A stretch of DNA of 64,000 bases from Sphingomonas sp. 3P27F8 (GCF_005502745.1 NZ_SCNL01000008.1:116795-180794); one strand, 5' to 3'; shown: positions 16,640 to 26,463, numbered from the stretch's first letter. The notes: generated by a model from the sequence alone, not told the origin. Numbers and translations: made by a program.

Positions 16640-17656
16640 TCAGGCGGCGTAAGCGACCGGGACCGGCGCGAGCGCGGCCAGAAACTGTTCCGCGCTCGCC
16701 CGCCACGTGTGCCGCGCGCCGAATTCCGCGCAGCGCCGCGGATCGAGCAGCAGCGCGCGATCGACGGCGGCGGACAGATCCTCGTCCATCGCGCCGCTTT
16801 CCGGCGTCAGCACGTCGATTGGCCCGGTCACCGGATAGGCGGCGACAGGCGTGCCGCACGCCAGCGCCTCGATCATCACCAGCCCAAACGTGTCGGTGCG
16901 GCTGGGAAACACCAGCACGTCCGCTGAGCGATAGGCCGCGCCCAGCGCCTCGCCGAAGCGGCCGCCGAGGAAATGCGCTTCCGGAAACCGCGCCTCCAGC
17001 TCGGCGCGCGCCGGGCCGTCGCCGACGACGATCTTGCTGCCCGGGCGATCGAGCGAGAGGAGCGCGGCGATGTTCTTTTCCACCGCGACCCGCCCGACAT
17101 ACAGCATGATCGGGCGCGGCAGCGCGGCGATCGCCGCATCGAGCGCGCCGTCCGCATGAAACTCGGCGGCGACACCGCGCCCCCACCGGCGTGCATGCGG
17201 CAGCCCATGCGCCGCCAGCGTCGCCTCGATCGTCGGGGTGGAGGCCAGGATGCCGTGCGCCGGCGCGTGGAACCAGCGGATATAGCGCCACACCCATTCG
17301 GGATTCATGCCCGTGCGCGCCGCCACATAATCCGGGAATTGCGTGTGATAGGCGGTGGTGAACGGGCGGCCGCGCGCCACGCACCAGCGCCGCGCGGCGA
17401 CGCCCAGCGGCCCTTCGGTCGCGATATGCACCGCTTCCGCCGCGAATGCCGCGATCCGGTCGCCCACCGCGCGCACGCCCGCCAGCGCGAGGCGGATTTC
17501 GGGATAGGTCGGGCATGGCAGCGACCGGAACGTATCCGGCGCGATCACCAGCACCTGGTGCCCCATCGCGCGCAGTTCGCCGGTCACGGCCTCCAGCGAG
17601 CGGACCACGCCGTTGACCTGCGGCGCCCAGGCGTCCGTGACGATCGCGATCCGCAT
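16640..17656 (-). CDS. Glycosyltransferase family 4 (group 1) protein
   Basis: This 338-residue GT-B enzyme begins MRIAIVTDAWAPQVNGVVRS, the usual start of the GT4 alpha-mannosyl- and glucosyltransferase branch that acts on lipids. The C-terminal nucleotide-sugar domain shows YVGRVAVEKNI, VGDGPARAELEARFP and FPSRTDTFGLVMIEALACGTPVA, with the conserved E-x7-E pattern. It probably adds a sugar to a membrane lipid at the cytosolic face. It starts one base after the stop of the metallophosphoesterase gene, so the two are co-transcribed and probably act in one lipid or glycolipid pathway. Confidence 0.92.
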   Translation of the reverse strand: MRIAIVTDAWAPQVNGVVRSLEAVTGELRAMGHQVLVIAPDTFRSLPCPTYPEIRLALAGVRAVGDRIAAFAAEAVHIATEGPLGVAARRWCVARGRPFTTAYHTQFPDYVAARTGMNPEWVWRYIRWFHAPAHGILASTPTIEATLAAHGLPHARRWGRGVAAEFHADGALDAAIAALPRPIMLYVGRVAVEKNIAALLSLDRPGSKIVVGDGPARAELEARFPEAHFLGGRFGEALGAAYRSADVLVFPSRTDTFGLVMIEALACGTPVAAYPVTGPIDVLTPESGAMDEDLSAAVDRALLLDPRRCAEFGARHTWRASAEQFLAALAPVPVAYAA

Positions 17657-17657
17657 C

Positions 17658-18539
17658 TCAGGCCGCCAGCGCGACGACGGTGTCGCAGGCGCGGGCGGCG
17701 ATCTCGTCGGCCCAGTGGATCACCTCCATCCGCCCGTCGAAATGCTCGACCAGCGCCGTGCAGCCCTCCACCCAGTCGCCGTCGTTGTAATAGGCGATCC
17801 CGGCGATCTCGCGCATCTCGGCGGTGTGGATATGGCCGCACACCACGCCATCCACGCCGCGGCTGCCCGCCGCCTCTGCCACGATCTCCTCGAAGCGGGA
17901 TATGAACGCGACCGCGTTCTTCACCTTCGCCTTGGCGTGCTTGCTGAGCGACCAATACGGCATGCCGAACCGGCGACGGACCGCGCTCACCCAGCGGTTG
18001 AGCGTCATCAGCACGTTGTATGCCGCGTCACCGACATGAGCGAGCCAGCGGTGCGACAGCGTGATCGCGTCGAACTCGTCGCCATGCAGCACCAGCAGGC
18101 GGCGTCCGTCGGCGGTTTCGTGGATCGCCTTGCGCCGTATCTGGATGCCGCCGAAATCGAGGCCGGCGAACTGACGGAACATCTCGTCGTGGTTGCCGGG
18201 GATGTAGATCATCCGCGTGCCGCGCCGCGCGCGTTTCATCAGCCGCCAGATCACATCATTGTGCGCGGCCGGCCAGAAGAAGCGCTTGCGAAGCTGCCAG
18301 CCGTCGATGATGTCACCGACCAGATACATCGTCTGGCTGTCCACATGATCCAGGAAATCGATCAGCATCTGGGCGTTGCAGCCGCGGGTGCCCAGGTGGA
18401 TATCGCTGATCCAGATCGTGCGATAACGCCGCCGCGCCGTTTCGGCGCGCTCGGGCTGATGCGGATGGCTGTTGGCGAAGTCGGTGAAATCGGCAACATC
18501 GCCGGCTGTCGCAGCGATCGGTAGAACGGTCGTCGGCAT
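17658..18539 (-). CDS. LpxH-like metallophosphoesterase
   Basis: This 293-residue calcineurin-like phosphoesterase shows the metal motifs in order: SDIHLGTRG (D-x-H), VGDIIDGW (GDxxD), IPGNHDE (GNHD), LHGDEFD and VCGHIHTAE (GHxH). It resembles the UDP-2,3-diacylglucosamine diphosphatase branch but has an N-terminal extension of about 40 residues, so it may hydrolyse another pyrophosphate-linked lipid. It is the first gene of a two-gene operon with a lipid-type glycosyltransferase. A GGGAGG sequence precedes the ATG at 18539. Confidence 0.88.
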   Translation of the reverse strand: MPTTVLPIAATAGDVADFTDFANSHPHQPERAETARRRYRTIWISDIHLGTRGCNAQMLIDFLDHVDSQTMYLVGDIIDGWQLRKRFFWPAAHNDVIWRLMKRARRGTRMIYIPGNHDEMFRQFAGLDFGGIQIRRKAIHETADGRRLLVLHGDEFDAITLSHRWLAHVGDAAYNVLMTLNRWVSAVRRRFGMPYWSLSKHAKAKVKNAVAFISRFEEIVAEAAGSRGVDGVVCGHIHTAEMREIAGIAYYNDGDWVEGCTALVEHFDGRMEVIHWADEIAARACDTVVALAA

Positions 18540-18683
18540 GGGCGGCCCTCCCTGCCGCTTCCATGCCCGCCGCGTGTTACGCCCACGTCACGCCGCCGTT
18601 ACCGTTTGAAGAAAACTCGATCTTTCACGTGATGGCCGACAGCGATTTGGCCGATATTAACCATCCGGCCCTAGGGACGGGCA

Positions 18684-20288
18684 ATGTCCGCGCTCGCCGC
18701 CCGATTGCCGCTGCTCCTGCTGCCGATCGCGCTGTTCCTGGCGTTGTTCGACCCCGCGACGCTCGAGATCGGCAATGTCGGCTGGCTGATCCGGGGAAGC
18801 GACAATGGCGAAAACGCACTCGGCACGCATGCCTATCTGCATGATCCCGCCGCGCGATGGAGCGGGCGCACCGGCATACTCAACGCCCCCGACGGGGTGC
18901 CAATATTGTTCACGGATTCGAACCCGCTCGTCACCCTTGCGGCAAAGCCGCTGGCGGCATTGCTGCCCGCCGATACGCAACTGGTCGGGCCGTGGCTGCT
19001 GCTTTGCGCGTTCCTGCAGATCCTGTTCGCATGGCTGTTGCTGCGGCGGCACGCGCCCGATGCGATCAGCCTGTGGTGCGGCGTGGCGCTCCTTGCCGCG
19101 ACGCCCACGCTGATGAACCGGTATATCCATGCCAATCTCTTCGCGCATTGGCTGATCCTGTGGGCGCTGTGGCTGTTTACAGACCCCCGCCGCACACGCT
19201 CCCTGGCGCATTGGGCACTTCTGCTAGCGGTCGCCGCGCTGGTCCATAGCTACCTGCTGGTGATGGTCGCCGCCGTCTGGGCCAGCGCGATGATGATGAT
19301 CTGCTGGCAGGCGCGGGCGCCGACCGAGCGGCTCGCGATTGCATCGGGCGCCGTCCTCACGCTGGCCATGCTGGCGCTGGTCGAATTCTGGCTTGGCGCG
19401 GGGGGCCGCTTCGCTCCGACCGGCACCTACGGCTATTTCGCGATGCCGCTCGACGCGCTGTGGAATCCGGCGAACCCGGGATATGGGACGTTGCTACCCG
19501 CAATCCCGCAACGCGAGGGGCGCGGGCTGGAAGGATTCCAGTATCTCGGCCTCGGGATATTGCTGCTCATCCCGGTCGGGACGGTCGCTGCGATAAAATA
19601 CGGCGTTGACGGCGTTCCGCGCCGCCTCGGCTGGCTGCTGCCGGCATTGGCGGTGCTCACGCTCGTCGCGATCAGCAATTTCCCCGATTTCGCCGGGTCG
19701 CCGGTTGCGCGTTTCGCCTTGCCGACCGTTTTCGCGCCCGCTCTCGACCTCGTTCGCGCGTCGGGAAGGTTGTTCTGGCCGGCGACCTATACGCTGATAT
19801 TCGCGCTGGTGCTGCTCGCCTTCCGTATTCCGCATGGCCGCGCGCCATTGGTGCTGGGCGCGGCGCTCGCGATCCAGGTGGCGGACACCGCCGGGATCGC
19901 CGCGGCGGCGCGATCGACGAGCGCCGAGGCGGCGCGACGGGTGACGTACGCGCGCACGATCGATCCACGCTGGGGCCGCGCGATCGCGGCGGCGCAGGAC
20001 ATCACGTTCGTGCCCGCGCGCGCCGAGGCGGATCTCGCGCTGTTTCAGGAGGTCGCGTGGCGCGCGATCGATCACGGCAGACCGATGCGATTGGTCTATG
20101 CCGCGCGCAAATCCCCCGCGACCGAAGCACGACTGGCGGCGGAATCAGCGGACTTTTACGCAGGACGCCTCGCGCCCGACCGCCTTTACGTGTTGACCGG
20201 GCCGACCCGCATCCCGGCGCAGGCGCGGGCGCGCACCCTGCACCTCGACGGCGTCACGGTGATCGTGCCGCAGCGGATGACGCGCTGA
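18684..20288 (+). CDS. DUF6311-like polytopic membrane protein
   Basis: This 534-residue protein has about eleven hydrophobic segments in its first 420 residues and a soluble C-terminal domain of about 110 residues. Features such as WLIRGSDNGENALGTHAYLHD, FTDSNPLVTLAAKP and RASGRLFWPATYTLIF fit the DUF6311 family of GT-C-like membrane proteins, which are uncharacterised and often near envelope genes. It is divergent from the metallophosphoesterase-glycosyltransferase operon, with about 140 bases between. An envelope-glycan role is inferred from context only. Confidence 0.82.
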   Translation: MSALAARLPLLLLPIALFLALFDPATLEIGNVGWLIRGSDNGENALGTHAYLHDPAARWSGRTGILNAPDGVPILFTDSNPLVTLAAKPLAALLPADTQLVGPWLLLCAFLQILFAWLLLRRHAPDAISLWCGVALLAATPTLMNRYIHANLFAHWLILWALWLFTDPRRTRSLAHWALLLAVAALVHSYLLVMVAAVWASAMMMICWQARAPTERLAIASGAVLTLAMLALVEFWLGAGGRFAPTGTYGYFAMPLDALWNPANPGYGTLLPAIPQREGRGLEGFQYLGLGILLLIPVGTVAAIKYGVDGVPRRLGWLLPALAVLTLVAISNFPDFAGSPVARFALPTVFAPALDLVRASGRLFWPATYTLIFALVLLAFRIPHGRAPLVLGAALAIQVADTAGIAAAARSTSAEAARRVTYARTIDPRWGRAIAAAQDITFVPARAEADLALFQEVAWRAIDHGRPMRLVYAARKSPATEARLAAESADFYAGRLAPDRLYVLTGPTRIPAQARARTLHLDGVTVIVPQRMTR

Positions 20289-20302
20289 GCATCGATCGCC
20301 GC

Positions 20303-21304
20303 TCACCCCATCGTCAGCACGATCTTCCCGACATGGTCGCCCGCCTCCATCCGGCGATGCGCCGCCGCCGCTTCGGCCAGCGGATAGGTGCGATCGATCA
20401 CCGGGCGCAACCGCCCCGCCTCGACATGCGGCCACACGATGCGCTGCAGCTCTTCCGCCACCAGCGACTTGAAGCCGGTATCGCGCGGGCGCAGCGTCGA
20501 TCCCGTCAGTGTCAGGCGGCGGCGCATGATGTCGAAGATCGGGATCGTCGCGCTCGCCCCGCCCTGCACCGCGATCGATACGTGGCGGCCATCCTCGCCC
20601 AGGCACTTCAGGTTGCGCGGCACGTAATCGCCGCCGACCATGTCGAGCACCGCCGCGACGCCCTTGCCGTCGGTGATTTCCCTCACGCGCTCGACGAAAT
20701 CCTCGGTGCGATAGTTGATCGCGTGATCCGCGCCGAGCTTCCGCGCCGCCGCCACCTTTTCATCGGAGCCGGCAGTCACGATGATCTCCAGCCCGAAGAT
20801 ATTGGCGAGTGCGATCGCCATCGTACCGATCCCGCTGGTGCCGCCATGCACCAGCACGGTATCGCCCTCCACCGCGAAGGCGCGCTCGAACAGGTTGGTC
20901 CACACGGTGAACAAGGTTTCCGGGATCGCCGCCGCCTCGATCATCGTCACGACCTCGGGCACCGGCAGGCAGGTGCCGGCCGGCGCGACGGCATATTCGG
21001 CATAGGCCCCGCCCCCGATCAGCGCGCAGACCTTCCGGCCCAGCAGCGCCTCGTCCGCGCCCGCGCCGGTGGCCACCACCGTGCCGGAAAGCTCCAGCCC
21101 CAGGATCGAGGGTGCGCCCGGCGGTGGCGGATAGGCGCCCATCCGCTGCACCACGTCCGGCCGGTTCACGCCTGCGGCGGCGACTCGGATCAGCACCTCG
21201 CCCGCGCCGGGGCTCGGCACCGGCCGCCCGACCGGCACCAGCACCTCCGGCCCGCCGGGCGCGTCGGGATCGATCGCCAGCATCGTCGTCGGAATCGCGG
21301 TCAT
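20303..21304 (-). CDS. NAD(P)H-quinone oxidoreductase (zinc-free MDR family)
   Basis: This 333-residue medium-chain dehydrogenase/reductase belongs to the quinone oxidoreductase (PIG3-like) group. It has AAAGVNRPDVVQRMGAYPPP near the N-terminus, the nucleotide-binding HGGTSGIGTMAIALA, and TAGSDEKVAAARKLGADHAINY. It lacks the zinc-site cysteines of alcohol dehydrogenases. It should reduce quinones or enals with NADPH in the cytosol. The start at 21304 (MTAIPTTMLAI) is chosen because the family begins there and AAGGG lies about eight bases upstream; the frame stays open upstream. Confidence 0.93.
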   Translation of the reverse strand: MTAIPTTMLAIDPDAPGGPEVLVPVGRPVPSPGAGEVLIRVAAAGVNRPDVVQRMGAYPPPPGAPSILGLELSGTVVATGAGADEALLGRKVCALIGGGAYAEYAVAPAGTCLPVPEVVTMIEAAAIPETLFTVWTNLFERAFAVEGDTVLVHGGTSGIGTMAIALANIFGLEIIVTAGSDEKVAAARKLGADHAINYRTEDFVERVREITDGKGVAAVLDMVGGDYVPRNLKCLGEDGRHVSIAVQGGASATIPIFDIMRRRLTLTGSTLRPRDTGFKSLVAEELQRIVWPHVEAGRLRPVIDRTYPLAEAAAAHRRMEAGDHVGKIVLTMG

Positions 21305-21374
21305 CGATTGCGCCCTTACCCCAAATCTCGCGCCGCTTATTGACTTCGCTCCGGCGCCGGTCAACGCTTGGTGC

Positions 21375-21572
21375 ATGGATCTGGATGACATCCTCGGCCC
21401 GCGGCCCGATGATCCGTTGAACGCGCTGCTGCGCGAGGATCTCGATCGCCTGTCGGTAGCCGAGCTGGAAGCGCGCGTCGCCGCGCTGGATGGCGAGATC
21501 GCGCGCTGCCGGCGGAAAATCGAATACGCCGTTAACCATCGCGCAAGCGCCGACGCGTTATTCAGAAAGTGA
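21375..21572 (+). CDS. DUF1192 family small protein
   Basis: This 65-residue protein matches DUF1192: an acidic start MDLDDILGPRP, then DLDRLSVAELEARVAALDGEIARC and a basic helix ending the chain. The LSVAELEARVAALDGEI stretch predicts a short coiled coil. The function is unknown, but the family is typical of alphaproteobacteria. It lies between the divergent quinone oxidoreductase gene and clpA. Confidence 0.88.
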   Translation: MDLDDILGPRPDDPLNALLREDLDRLSVAELEARVAALDGEIARCRRKIEYAVNHRASADALFRK

Positions 21573-21699
21573 ACGCTGGCGCACTGGGTCGGCTCAATGC
21601 TCCCGGTGCGGAAGCCCCAGCGCTTGATGCGGGGCCCTTCACTTCCGACATAGTGGAAAAGGGGCCGCGCATGTCTCGCGGCCTGTCAGGAGTATCGTA

Positions 21700-24015
21700 A
21701 TGCCATCCTTTGCCAGCGCACTGGAAACCACCCTGCACAAGGCGCTTGAGGCCGCATCCTCCCGCCGCCACGAATATGCGACGCTCGAGCATCTGCTGCT
21801 CGCGCTGATCGACGACGAGCACGCCAGCCAGGTGATGTCGGCGTGCGGCGTCGATCTTGGCGAACTCAAGACCACCGTGGCGCATTATCTCGACACCGAG
21901 CTGGGCGCGCTCAAGGTGGAAAACGCGACCGACCCCTCGCCCACCAGCGGCTTCCAGCGCGTCGTCCAGCGCGCGATCCTGCACGTTCAGTCCTCGGGCC
22001 GCGACGAAGTGACCGGCGCGAACGTGCTGGTGGCGCTGTTCTCCGAGCGCGAGAGCTACGCGGTCTATTTCCTCCAGCAGCAGGATATGAGCCGGCTCGA
22101 TGCGGTAAGCTTCATCAGCCACGGCGTCGGCAAGGGCGCCGCCGCGAACGAAGCCACGCCGCCCAAGGGCGTGGAGGAAGAGAAGAAGGAAAAGGCGGAC
22201 CCGAAGCAGAAGGGCGAAAGCGCACTCAAGCAGTTCACCGTCGATCTCAATGAAAAGGCGCGCAACGGCAAGGTCGATCCGCTGATCGGGCGCGGGCCGG
22301 AAGTGGATCGCACGGTGCAGATCCTGTGCCGCCGCAGCAAGAACAACCCGCTCTACGTGGGCGATCCCGGCGTCGGCAAGACGGCCATCGCGGAAGGGCT
22401 GGCGCGCAAGATCGTGGAGGGCGACGTGCCCGACGTGCTGAAGCCGGCCGTGATCTATTCGCTCGACATGGGCGCGCTGCTCGCCGGCACCCGCTATCGC
22501 GGCGATTTCGAGGAGCGGCTGAAGCAGGTCGTGAACGAGCTGGAGAAGCTGCCCGACGCGGTGCTTTTCATCGACGAGATCCACACCGTCATCGGCGCCG
22601 GCGCGACCAGCGGCGGGGCGATGGATGCGTCCAATCTGCTCAAGCCGGCGCTGTCCGGCGGCACGATCCGCTGCATCGGCTCCACGACCTACAAGGAATT
22701 CCGCAACCATTTCGAAAAGGATCGCGCGCTGCTGCGCCGGTTCCAGAAGATCGACGTCAACGAGCCGACGATCGAGGATACGATCAAGATCCTCGCCGGG
22801 CTGCGCTCCGCGTTCGAGAGCCATCACAGCGTCAAATACACGCCCGACGCGATCAAGTCGGCGGTGGAGCTGTCGGCGCGCTACATCAATGATCGCAAGC
22901 TGCCCGACAAGGCGATCGACGTGATCGACGAGGTCGGCGCCATGCAGATGCTGGTGGCGCCGTCGAAGCGCAAGAAGACGATCACTCCCAGGGAGATCGA
23001 GGCGGTCATCGCCACGATGGCGCGCATCCCGCCGAAAACGGTGAGCAGCGACGACAAGAAGGTGCTGGAGACGCTCGACACCGATCTGAAGCGTGTCGTG
23101 TTCGGCCAGAACAGGGCGATCGAGAACCTGTCGTCGGCGATCAAGCTTTCCCGCGCCGGCCTGCGCGATCCGGAAAAGCCGATCGGCTGCTATTTGTTCA
23201 CCGGCCCCACCGGCGTCGGCAAGACGGAGGTGGCGAAGCAGCTCGCCTCGATCATGGGCATACCGCTCCAGCGTTTTGACATGTCCGAATATATGGAGCG
23301 TCACTCGGTCAGCCGTCTGATCGGCGCGCCCCCGGGCTATGTCGGTTACGATCAGGGCGGCCTGCTGACCGACGCGGTCGATCAAAACCCGCATTGCGTG
23401 CTGCTGCTCGACGAGATCGAGAAGGCTCATCCGGATCTGTACAACATCCTGTTGCAGGTGATGGACAACGGCAAGCTCACCGATCACCACGGCAAGACGG
23501 TCGATTTCCGCAATATCATCCTCATCATGACGACGAATGCAGGCGCGAGCGACATGGCGCGCGAGACGGTCGGTTTCGGCAATCTCACCCGCGAGGGCGA
23601 GGATGAGCAGGCAGTGCAACGCATGTTCACGCCGGAATTCCGCAACCGGCTCGATGCGATCGTGCCGTTCAGCTATCTCCCGACGGACGTGGTCGCGCGG
23701 GTGGTGGACAAGTTCATTCTCCAGCTCGAACTGCAGCTCGCCGATCGCGACGTGCACATCAAGCTGAGCGATGAGGCGCGCCAGTGGCTGACCGACAAGG
23801 GCTACGACAAGCTCTATGGCGCGCGGCCGATGAGTCGTCTGATCCAGGAGAAGATCAAGCAGCCACTCGCAGAGGAATTGCTGTTCGGCAAACTCGTCCA
23901 CGGCGGCGAGGTGACCGTCAAGCTCAAGGACAATGCGCTGTCGTTCGAGATCGTCGCGGCCGCACCTAAGAAGCCGCGCAAGAAGGGTGGCCCAAAGGAG
24001 AAGGTAAAGGCCTGA
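21700..24015 (+). CDS. clpA: ATP-dependent Clp protease ATP-binding subunit ClpA
   Basis: This 771-residue AAA+ unfoldase feeds substrates to ClpP. It has the double Clp-N domain (residues 1-145), a charged linker, a first ATPase module with Walker A GDPGVGKTAIAEGLA and Walker B VLFIDEIHTVIGAG, and a second module with Walker A GPTGVGKTEVAKQLA and Walker B LLLDEIEKAHPD. The loop that docks on ClpP reads TVGFGNL (IGF/IGL type). The adaptor gene clpS, often just upstream, is not here. CAGGAG precedes the ATG. A GC hairpin (21663-21669 with 21677-21683) lies in the leader, and a strong terminator follows the gene. Confidence 0.97.
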   Translation: MPSFASALETTLHKALEAASSRRHEYATLEHLLLALIDDEHASQVMSACGVDLGELKTTVAHYLDTELGALKVENATDPSPTSGFQRVVQRAILHVQSSGRDEVTGANVLVALFSERESYAVYFLQQQDMSRLDAVSFISHGVGKGAAANEATPPKGVEEEKKEKADPKQKGESALKQFTVDLNEKARNGKVDPLIGRGPEVDRTVQILCRRSKNNPLYVGDPGVGKTAIAEGLARKIVEGDVPDVLKPAVIYSLDMGALLAGTRYRGDFEERLKQVVNELEKLPDAVLFIDEIHTVIGAGATSGGAMDASNLLKPALSGGTIRCIGSTTYKEFRNHFEKDRALLRRFQKIDVNEPTIEDTIKILAGLRSAFESHHSVKYTPDAIKSAVELSARYINDRKLPDKAIDVIDEVGAMQMLVAPSKRKKTITPREIEAVIATMARIPPKTVSSDDKKVLETLDTDLKRVVFGQNRAIENLSSAIKLSRAGLRDPEKPIGCYLFTGPTGVGKTEVAKQLASIMGIPLQRFDMSEYMERHSVSRLIGAPPGYVGYDQGGLLTDAVDQNPHCVLLLDEIEKAHPDLYNILLQVMDNGKLTDHHGKTVDFRNIILIMTTNAGASDMARETVGFGNLTREGEDEQAVQRMFTPEFRNRLDAIVPFSYLPTDVVARVVDKFILQLELQLADRDVHIKLSDEARQWLTDKGYDKLYGARPMSRLIQEKIKQPLAEELLFGKLVHGGEVTVKLKDNALSFEIVAAAPKKPRKKGGPKEKVKA

Positions 24016-24042
24016 TACGCTTAGTAACGAAATGGATCCTGC

Positions 24043-24081
24043 GGGGCGGAAGGCGATGCTTTCCGCCCCGTTTGCTTATTT
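24043..24081 (+). terminator. Rho-independent terminator of clpA
   Basis: A perfect 9-bp stem (24043-24051 with 24061-24069, GGGGCGGAA with TTCCGCCCC) and a 9-base loop are followed by a T-rich tail (GTTTGCTTATTT). It starts 27 bases after the clpA stop codon. Confidence 0.85.
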
Positions 24082-24179
24082 CGGCTGCGCATCATTTCCC
24101 GCCATGTCGCTTTTATCCTATCTCGTCACGCCCCCCGCGATGAAAATGCCGGACAACGCGGCGACAGGGGAACGGTGCG

Positions 24180-25382
24180 ATGCGGGGGATATTGGCCATT
24201 GCGGGGAGCGCTGCATGTATCGCGGCGCTTGCGGTTCATCAGGGCGGCGAGGCGCAGTCCGCCACCGCGCCCAAGGCGCGCTACGTGATGGACGTTTCCA
24301 CCGATGGCGGGATGATGGGCAACCCGATGGCGGCGATGATGGGACGCGGGGGCAGCTCCACGCGGCATAGCCTCCGCTTGCGCCTCGGTTCCACGCTTGC
24401 GGCGGATGGCGGCGCGCCGGTCGTGGATCATTTCATGCCGCCGGCCGCCAATCTCGGCGCATCCGTGAGGCTCGTCTCACCCGAGCGGACAACCGGCGAC
24501 GAAACGCCGGGCGAATTCCGGCGTCCGAAGGGACGGCTGCTGATTTTCTGGGGCTGCGGGGCGCAGGCGGGGCCGGGCCAGCCAGTGGTGATCGATTTCG
24601 CCAAAGTGGCGCCGGGGCAGTTCCCGCCCGGCCTGTTCAGCGCGTCCGTGCCGAACGAACGCGGCCCGCTGCCTGGCAACAGCCGAACCTATGGTGACTG
24701 GCCCAATGCGAAGGATCGCAAGTCGGGCGACCGCGTTGGGTCGATCCTCGGCGATCACCGTATCGCCGGCAATTACGCGCCAGAGATCAAATTCGCGCTG
24801 ACGCAGGATTTCATGCCGGCGCTCGCGGCGCGCTCCACCCCGCTGCCCGGCGGTGCGACCACGGTTAGCTGGGGCTCGATCGCCGGCGCGACCGGCTATT
24901 ACGCCTGGGCGATGGGCGGAAAATCCATGGGGCAGGACAATGCCGACATGGTGTGGTGGACCTCCGCCGGCGCCAGGGAATTCGGCGGGGGCCTCTCGGA
25001 CTGGCTTTCCCCCGCTACCGTTTCCCGGCTGATCGGTCAGAAGATCGTGATGCCGCCCTCGCAGACGAGTTGCGCGATCCCGCAACAGGTGAAGGAAGCA
25101 TCGGGCGGAATGCTGATGAGCTTCCTCTATGCGTATGGCCCCGAACAGAATTTCGCCTATCCGCCTCGCCCGGCCGATCCGCGGGCACCATGGCACCCGG
25201 ACTGGACAGCGAAGGTGCGATACCGTTCGATGACGATGCTTATGCCCGGCATGTCCGCCATGGGCGGCGCAATGGAAGGAAGAAGCGAGCAAGATAGCCA
25301 GCCCGGCCAGCCGAACAAGAAGCGCTGTAAGCCTGGGCTGGGCGCGATGCTTGGCGGGATGCTTGGCGGCAAGACCTGCTGA
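24180..25382 (+). CDS. Hypothetical secreted protein, Met/Gly-rich ends
   Basis: This 400-residue protein of unknown family begins with a probable signal peptide (MRGILAIAGSAACIAALAVH). It is unusually rich in methionine and glycine just after the signal (GGMMGNPMAAMMGRGG), again near SMTMLMPGMSAMGGAM, and at the C-terminus (GLGAMLGGMLGGKTC). The middle contains VSWGSIAGATGYYAWAMGG, reminiscent of a fibronectin-III-like strand pattern. Cysteines occur in FWGCGAQ, TSCAIP and near the end. Methionine-rich exported proteins sometimes bind copper or silver, but that is only a possibility. It stands alone after the clpA terminator. Confidence 0.75.
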   Translation: MRGILAIAGSAACIAALAVHQGGEAQSATAPKARYVMDVSTDGGMMGNPMAAMMGRGGSSTRHSLRLRLGSTLAADGGAPVVDHFMPPAANLGASVRLVSPERTTGDETPGEFRRPKGRLLIFWGCGAQAGPGQPVVIDFAKVAPGQFPPGLFSASVPNERGPLPGNSRTYGDWPNAKDRKSGDRVGSILGDHRIAGNYAPEIKFALTQDFMPALAARSTPLPGGATTVSWGSIAGATGYYAWAMGGKSMGQDNADMVWWTSAGAREFGGGLSDWLSPATVSRLIGQKIVMPPSQTSCAIPQQVKEASGGMLMSFLYAYGPEQNFAYPPRPADPRAPWHPDWTAKVRYRSMTMLMPGMSAMGGAMEGRSEQDSQPGQPNKKRCKPGLGAMLGGMLGGKTC

Positions 25383-25464
25383 AATTACGGGCGCGATACC
25401 ACGATCGCTCCATTTCGGCAGAACCGTCACCGATCTGTTAACTATCATCCGTTAAATAGCCGGC

Positions 25465-26463
25465 ATGAAAGCTACCAGGGCCCTTAGCGAGCGCGCTGTT
25501 TCGTTTCTACAGGAGCAGTTCCTTGCGCCCACGCCGCGCAACTATGCGCTGGGCTTCTTCTTTCTTGGAGGAACGCTTCCGGCGCTGAATGCAGCCGTTC
25601 GGGAAATCATCGACGGACGCGTGCGCATTTCCCAGCAGCAGGCGGACGAGCTGTATTCACGTTTCGTGACAAGCGCGATGAGCCAGGTGGAGGTCTCGGC
25701 CGAGGGCGGCGCCGAGGTGGGGCCTGACGCGCTGCGCCACCAGACGCTGCGCCTCGCCGATCTCGCTGCAGCGGCGCAGGCCACCACGGGTGAATTCAAC
25801 CGTGAACTTGCCTTCACGCTGGGCGATTTTGCCGTCGCCGATCTGCCGACGCTGCGCGAGTTACTGATCGCAACCCTCGCGCAGTCGCAGCGCTCCGAGC
25901 GCGAGCTTGCCGCTACGACAGAACAGGTTGAGCAACTGCGCAGCAAGCTGGAGATCGCGGTCGGCGACGCGGAGCGTGATGCGCTCACGGGTCTGCCCAA
26001 CCGGCGCGGGATCGAGACCCACCTTGCGCGCACCTGCGGCAATAACGATCCGCATGTGATCGCGATGTGCGATATCGACCGCTTCAAATCCTATAACGAT
26101 CGCTATGGCCATGCCGTCGGCGATCGCGTCCTTCGCACGGTCGCGTCGAGCCTGCTGGAGTCTCTTGGCGAAAATTTCGTCGGGCGCTGGGGCGGCGAGG
26201 AGTTCCTGCTCGTCATTCGCAGCGACATCGCGACGGCGCAGGAAACGGTGGACGATGCGCGGCGCGCGCTGGGTGAGCGCCATTTCCGTCTGCGCGAAAC
26301 GGACGAGCCGCTGGGCCGAATCACCTTCTCCGCCGGGCTGACGGCGCTGCCGGCCGACAAACAGCACATCGACAGTGCGATGGAGCGCGCCGATGCTCTC
26401 CTATATCAGGCGAAGAATCGCGGGCGTGATTGCGTCGTCACCGATGAGGGCGCCGGCGCTTAG
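25465..26463 (+). CDS. GGDEF domain diguanylate cyclase
   Basis: This 332-residue protein has a helical N-terminal half of about 165 residues with no recognisable sensor and no membrane span. A coiled-coil-like stretch (ELAATTEQVEQLRSKLE) leads into a GGDEF domain with DALTGLPNRRG, CDIDRFKSYNDRYGHAVGDRVL and the active-site GRWGGEEF. It should make cyclic-di-GMP from GTP. The RxxD inhibitory site that usually precedes GGEEF is not seen. It is followed 55 bases later by a second cyclase gene, so the two may be co-transcribed. Confidence 0.92.
   Translation: MKATRALSERAVSFLQEQFLAPTPRNYALGFFFLGGTLPALNAAVREIIDGRVRISQQQADELYSRFVTSAMSQVEVSAEGGAEVGPDALRHQTLRLADLAAAAQATTGEFNRELAFTLGDFAVADLPTLRELLIATLAQSQRSERELAATTEQVEQLRSKLEIAVGDAERDALTGLPNRRGIETHLARTCGNNDPHVIAMCDIDRFKSYNDRYGHAVGDRVLRTVASSLLESLGENFVGRWGGEEFLLVIRSDIATAQETVDDARRALGERHFRLRETDEPLGRITFSAGLTALPADKQHIDSAMERADALLYQAKNRGRDCVVTDEGAGA

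Noticed and set aside
21562..23901. Very long open frame antisense to clpA (779 codons)
   Set aside because: It is a mirror of GC-biased codons in clpA. Its translation is rich in Arg, Asp, His and Leu without any family resemblance.
25438..25455. CtrA-like paired TTAA site before the first GGDEF gene
   Set aside because: The two TTAA elements are 10 bases apart, not the 7 of the CtrA consensus.
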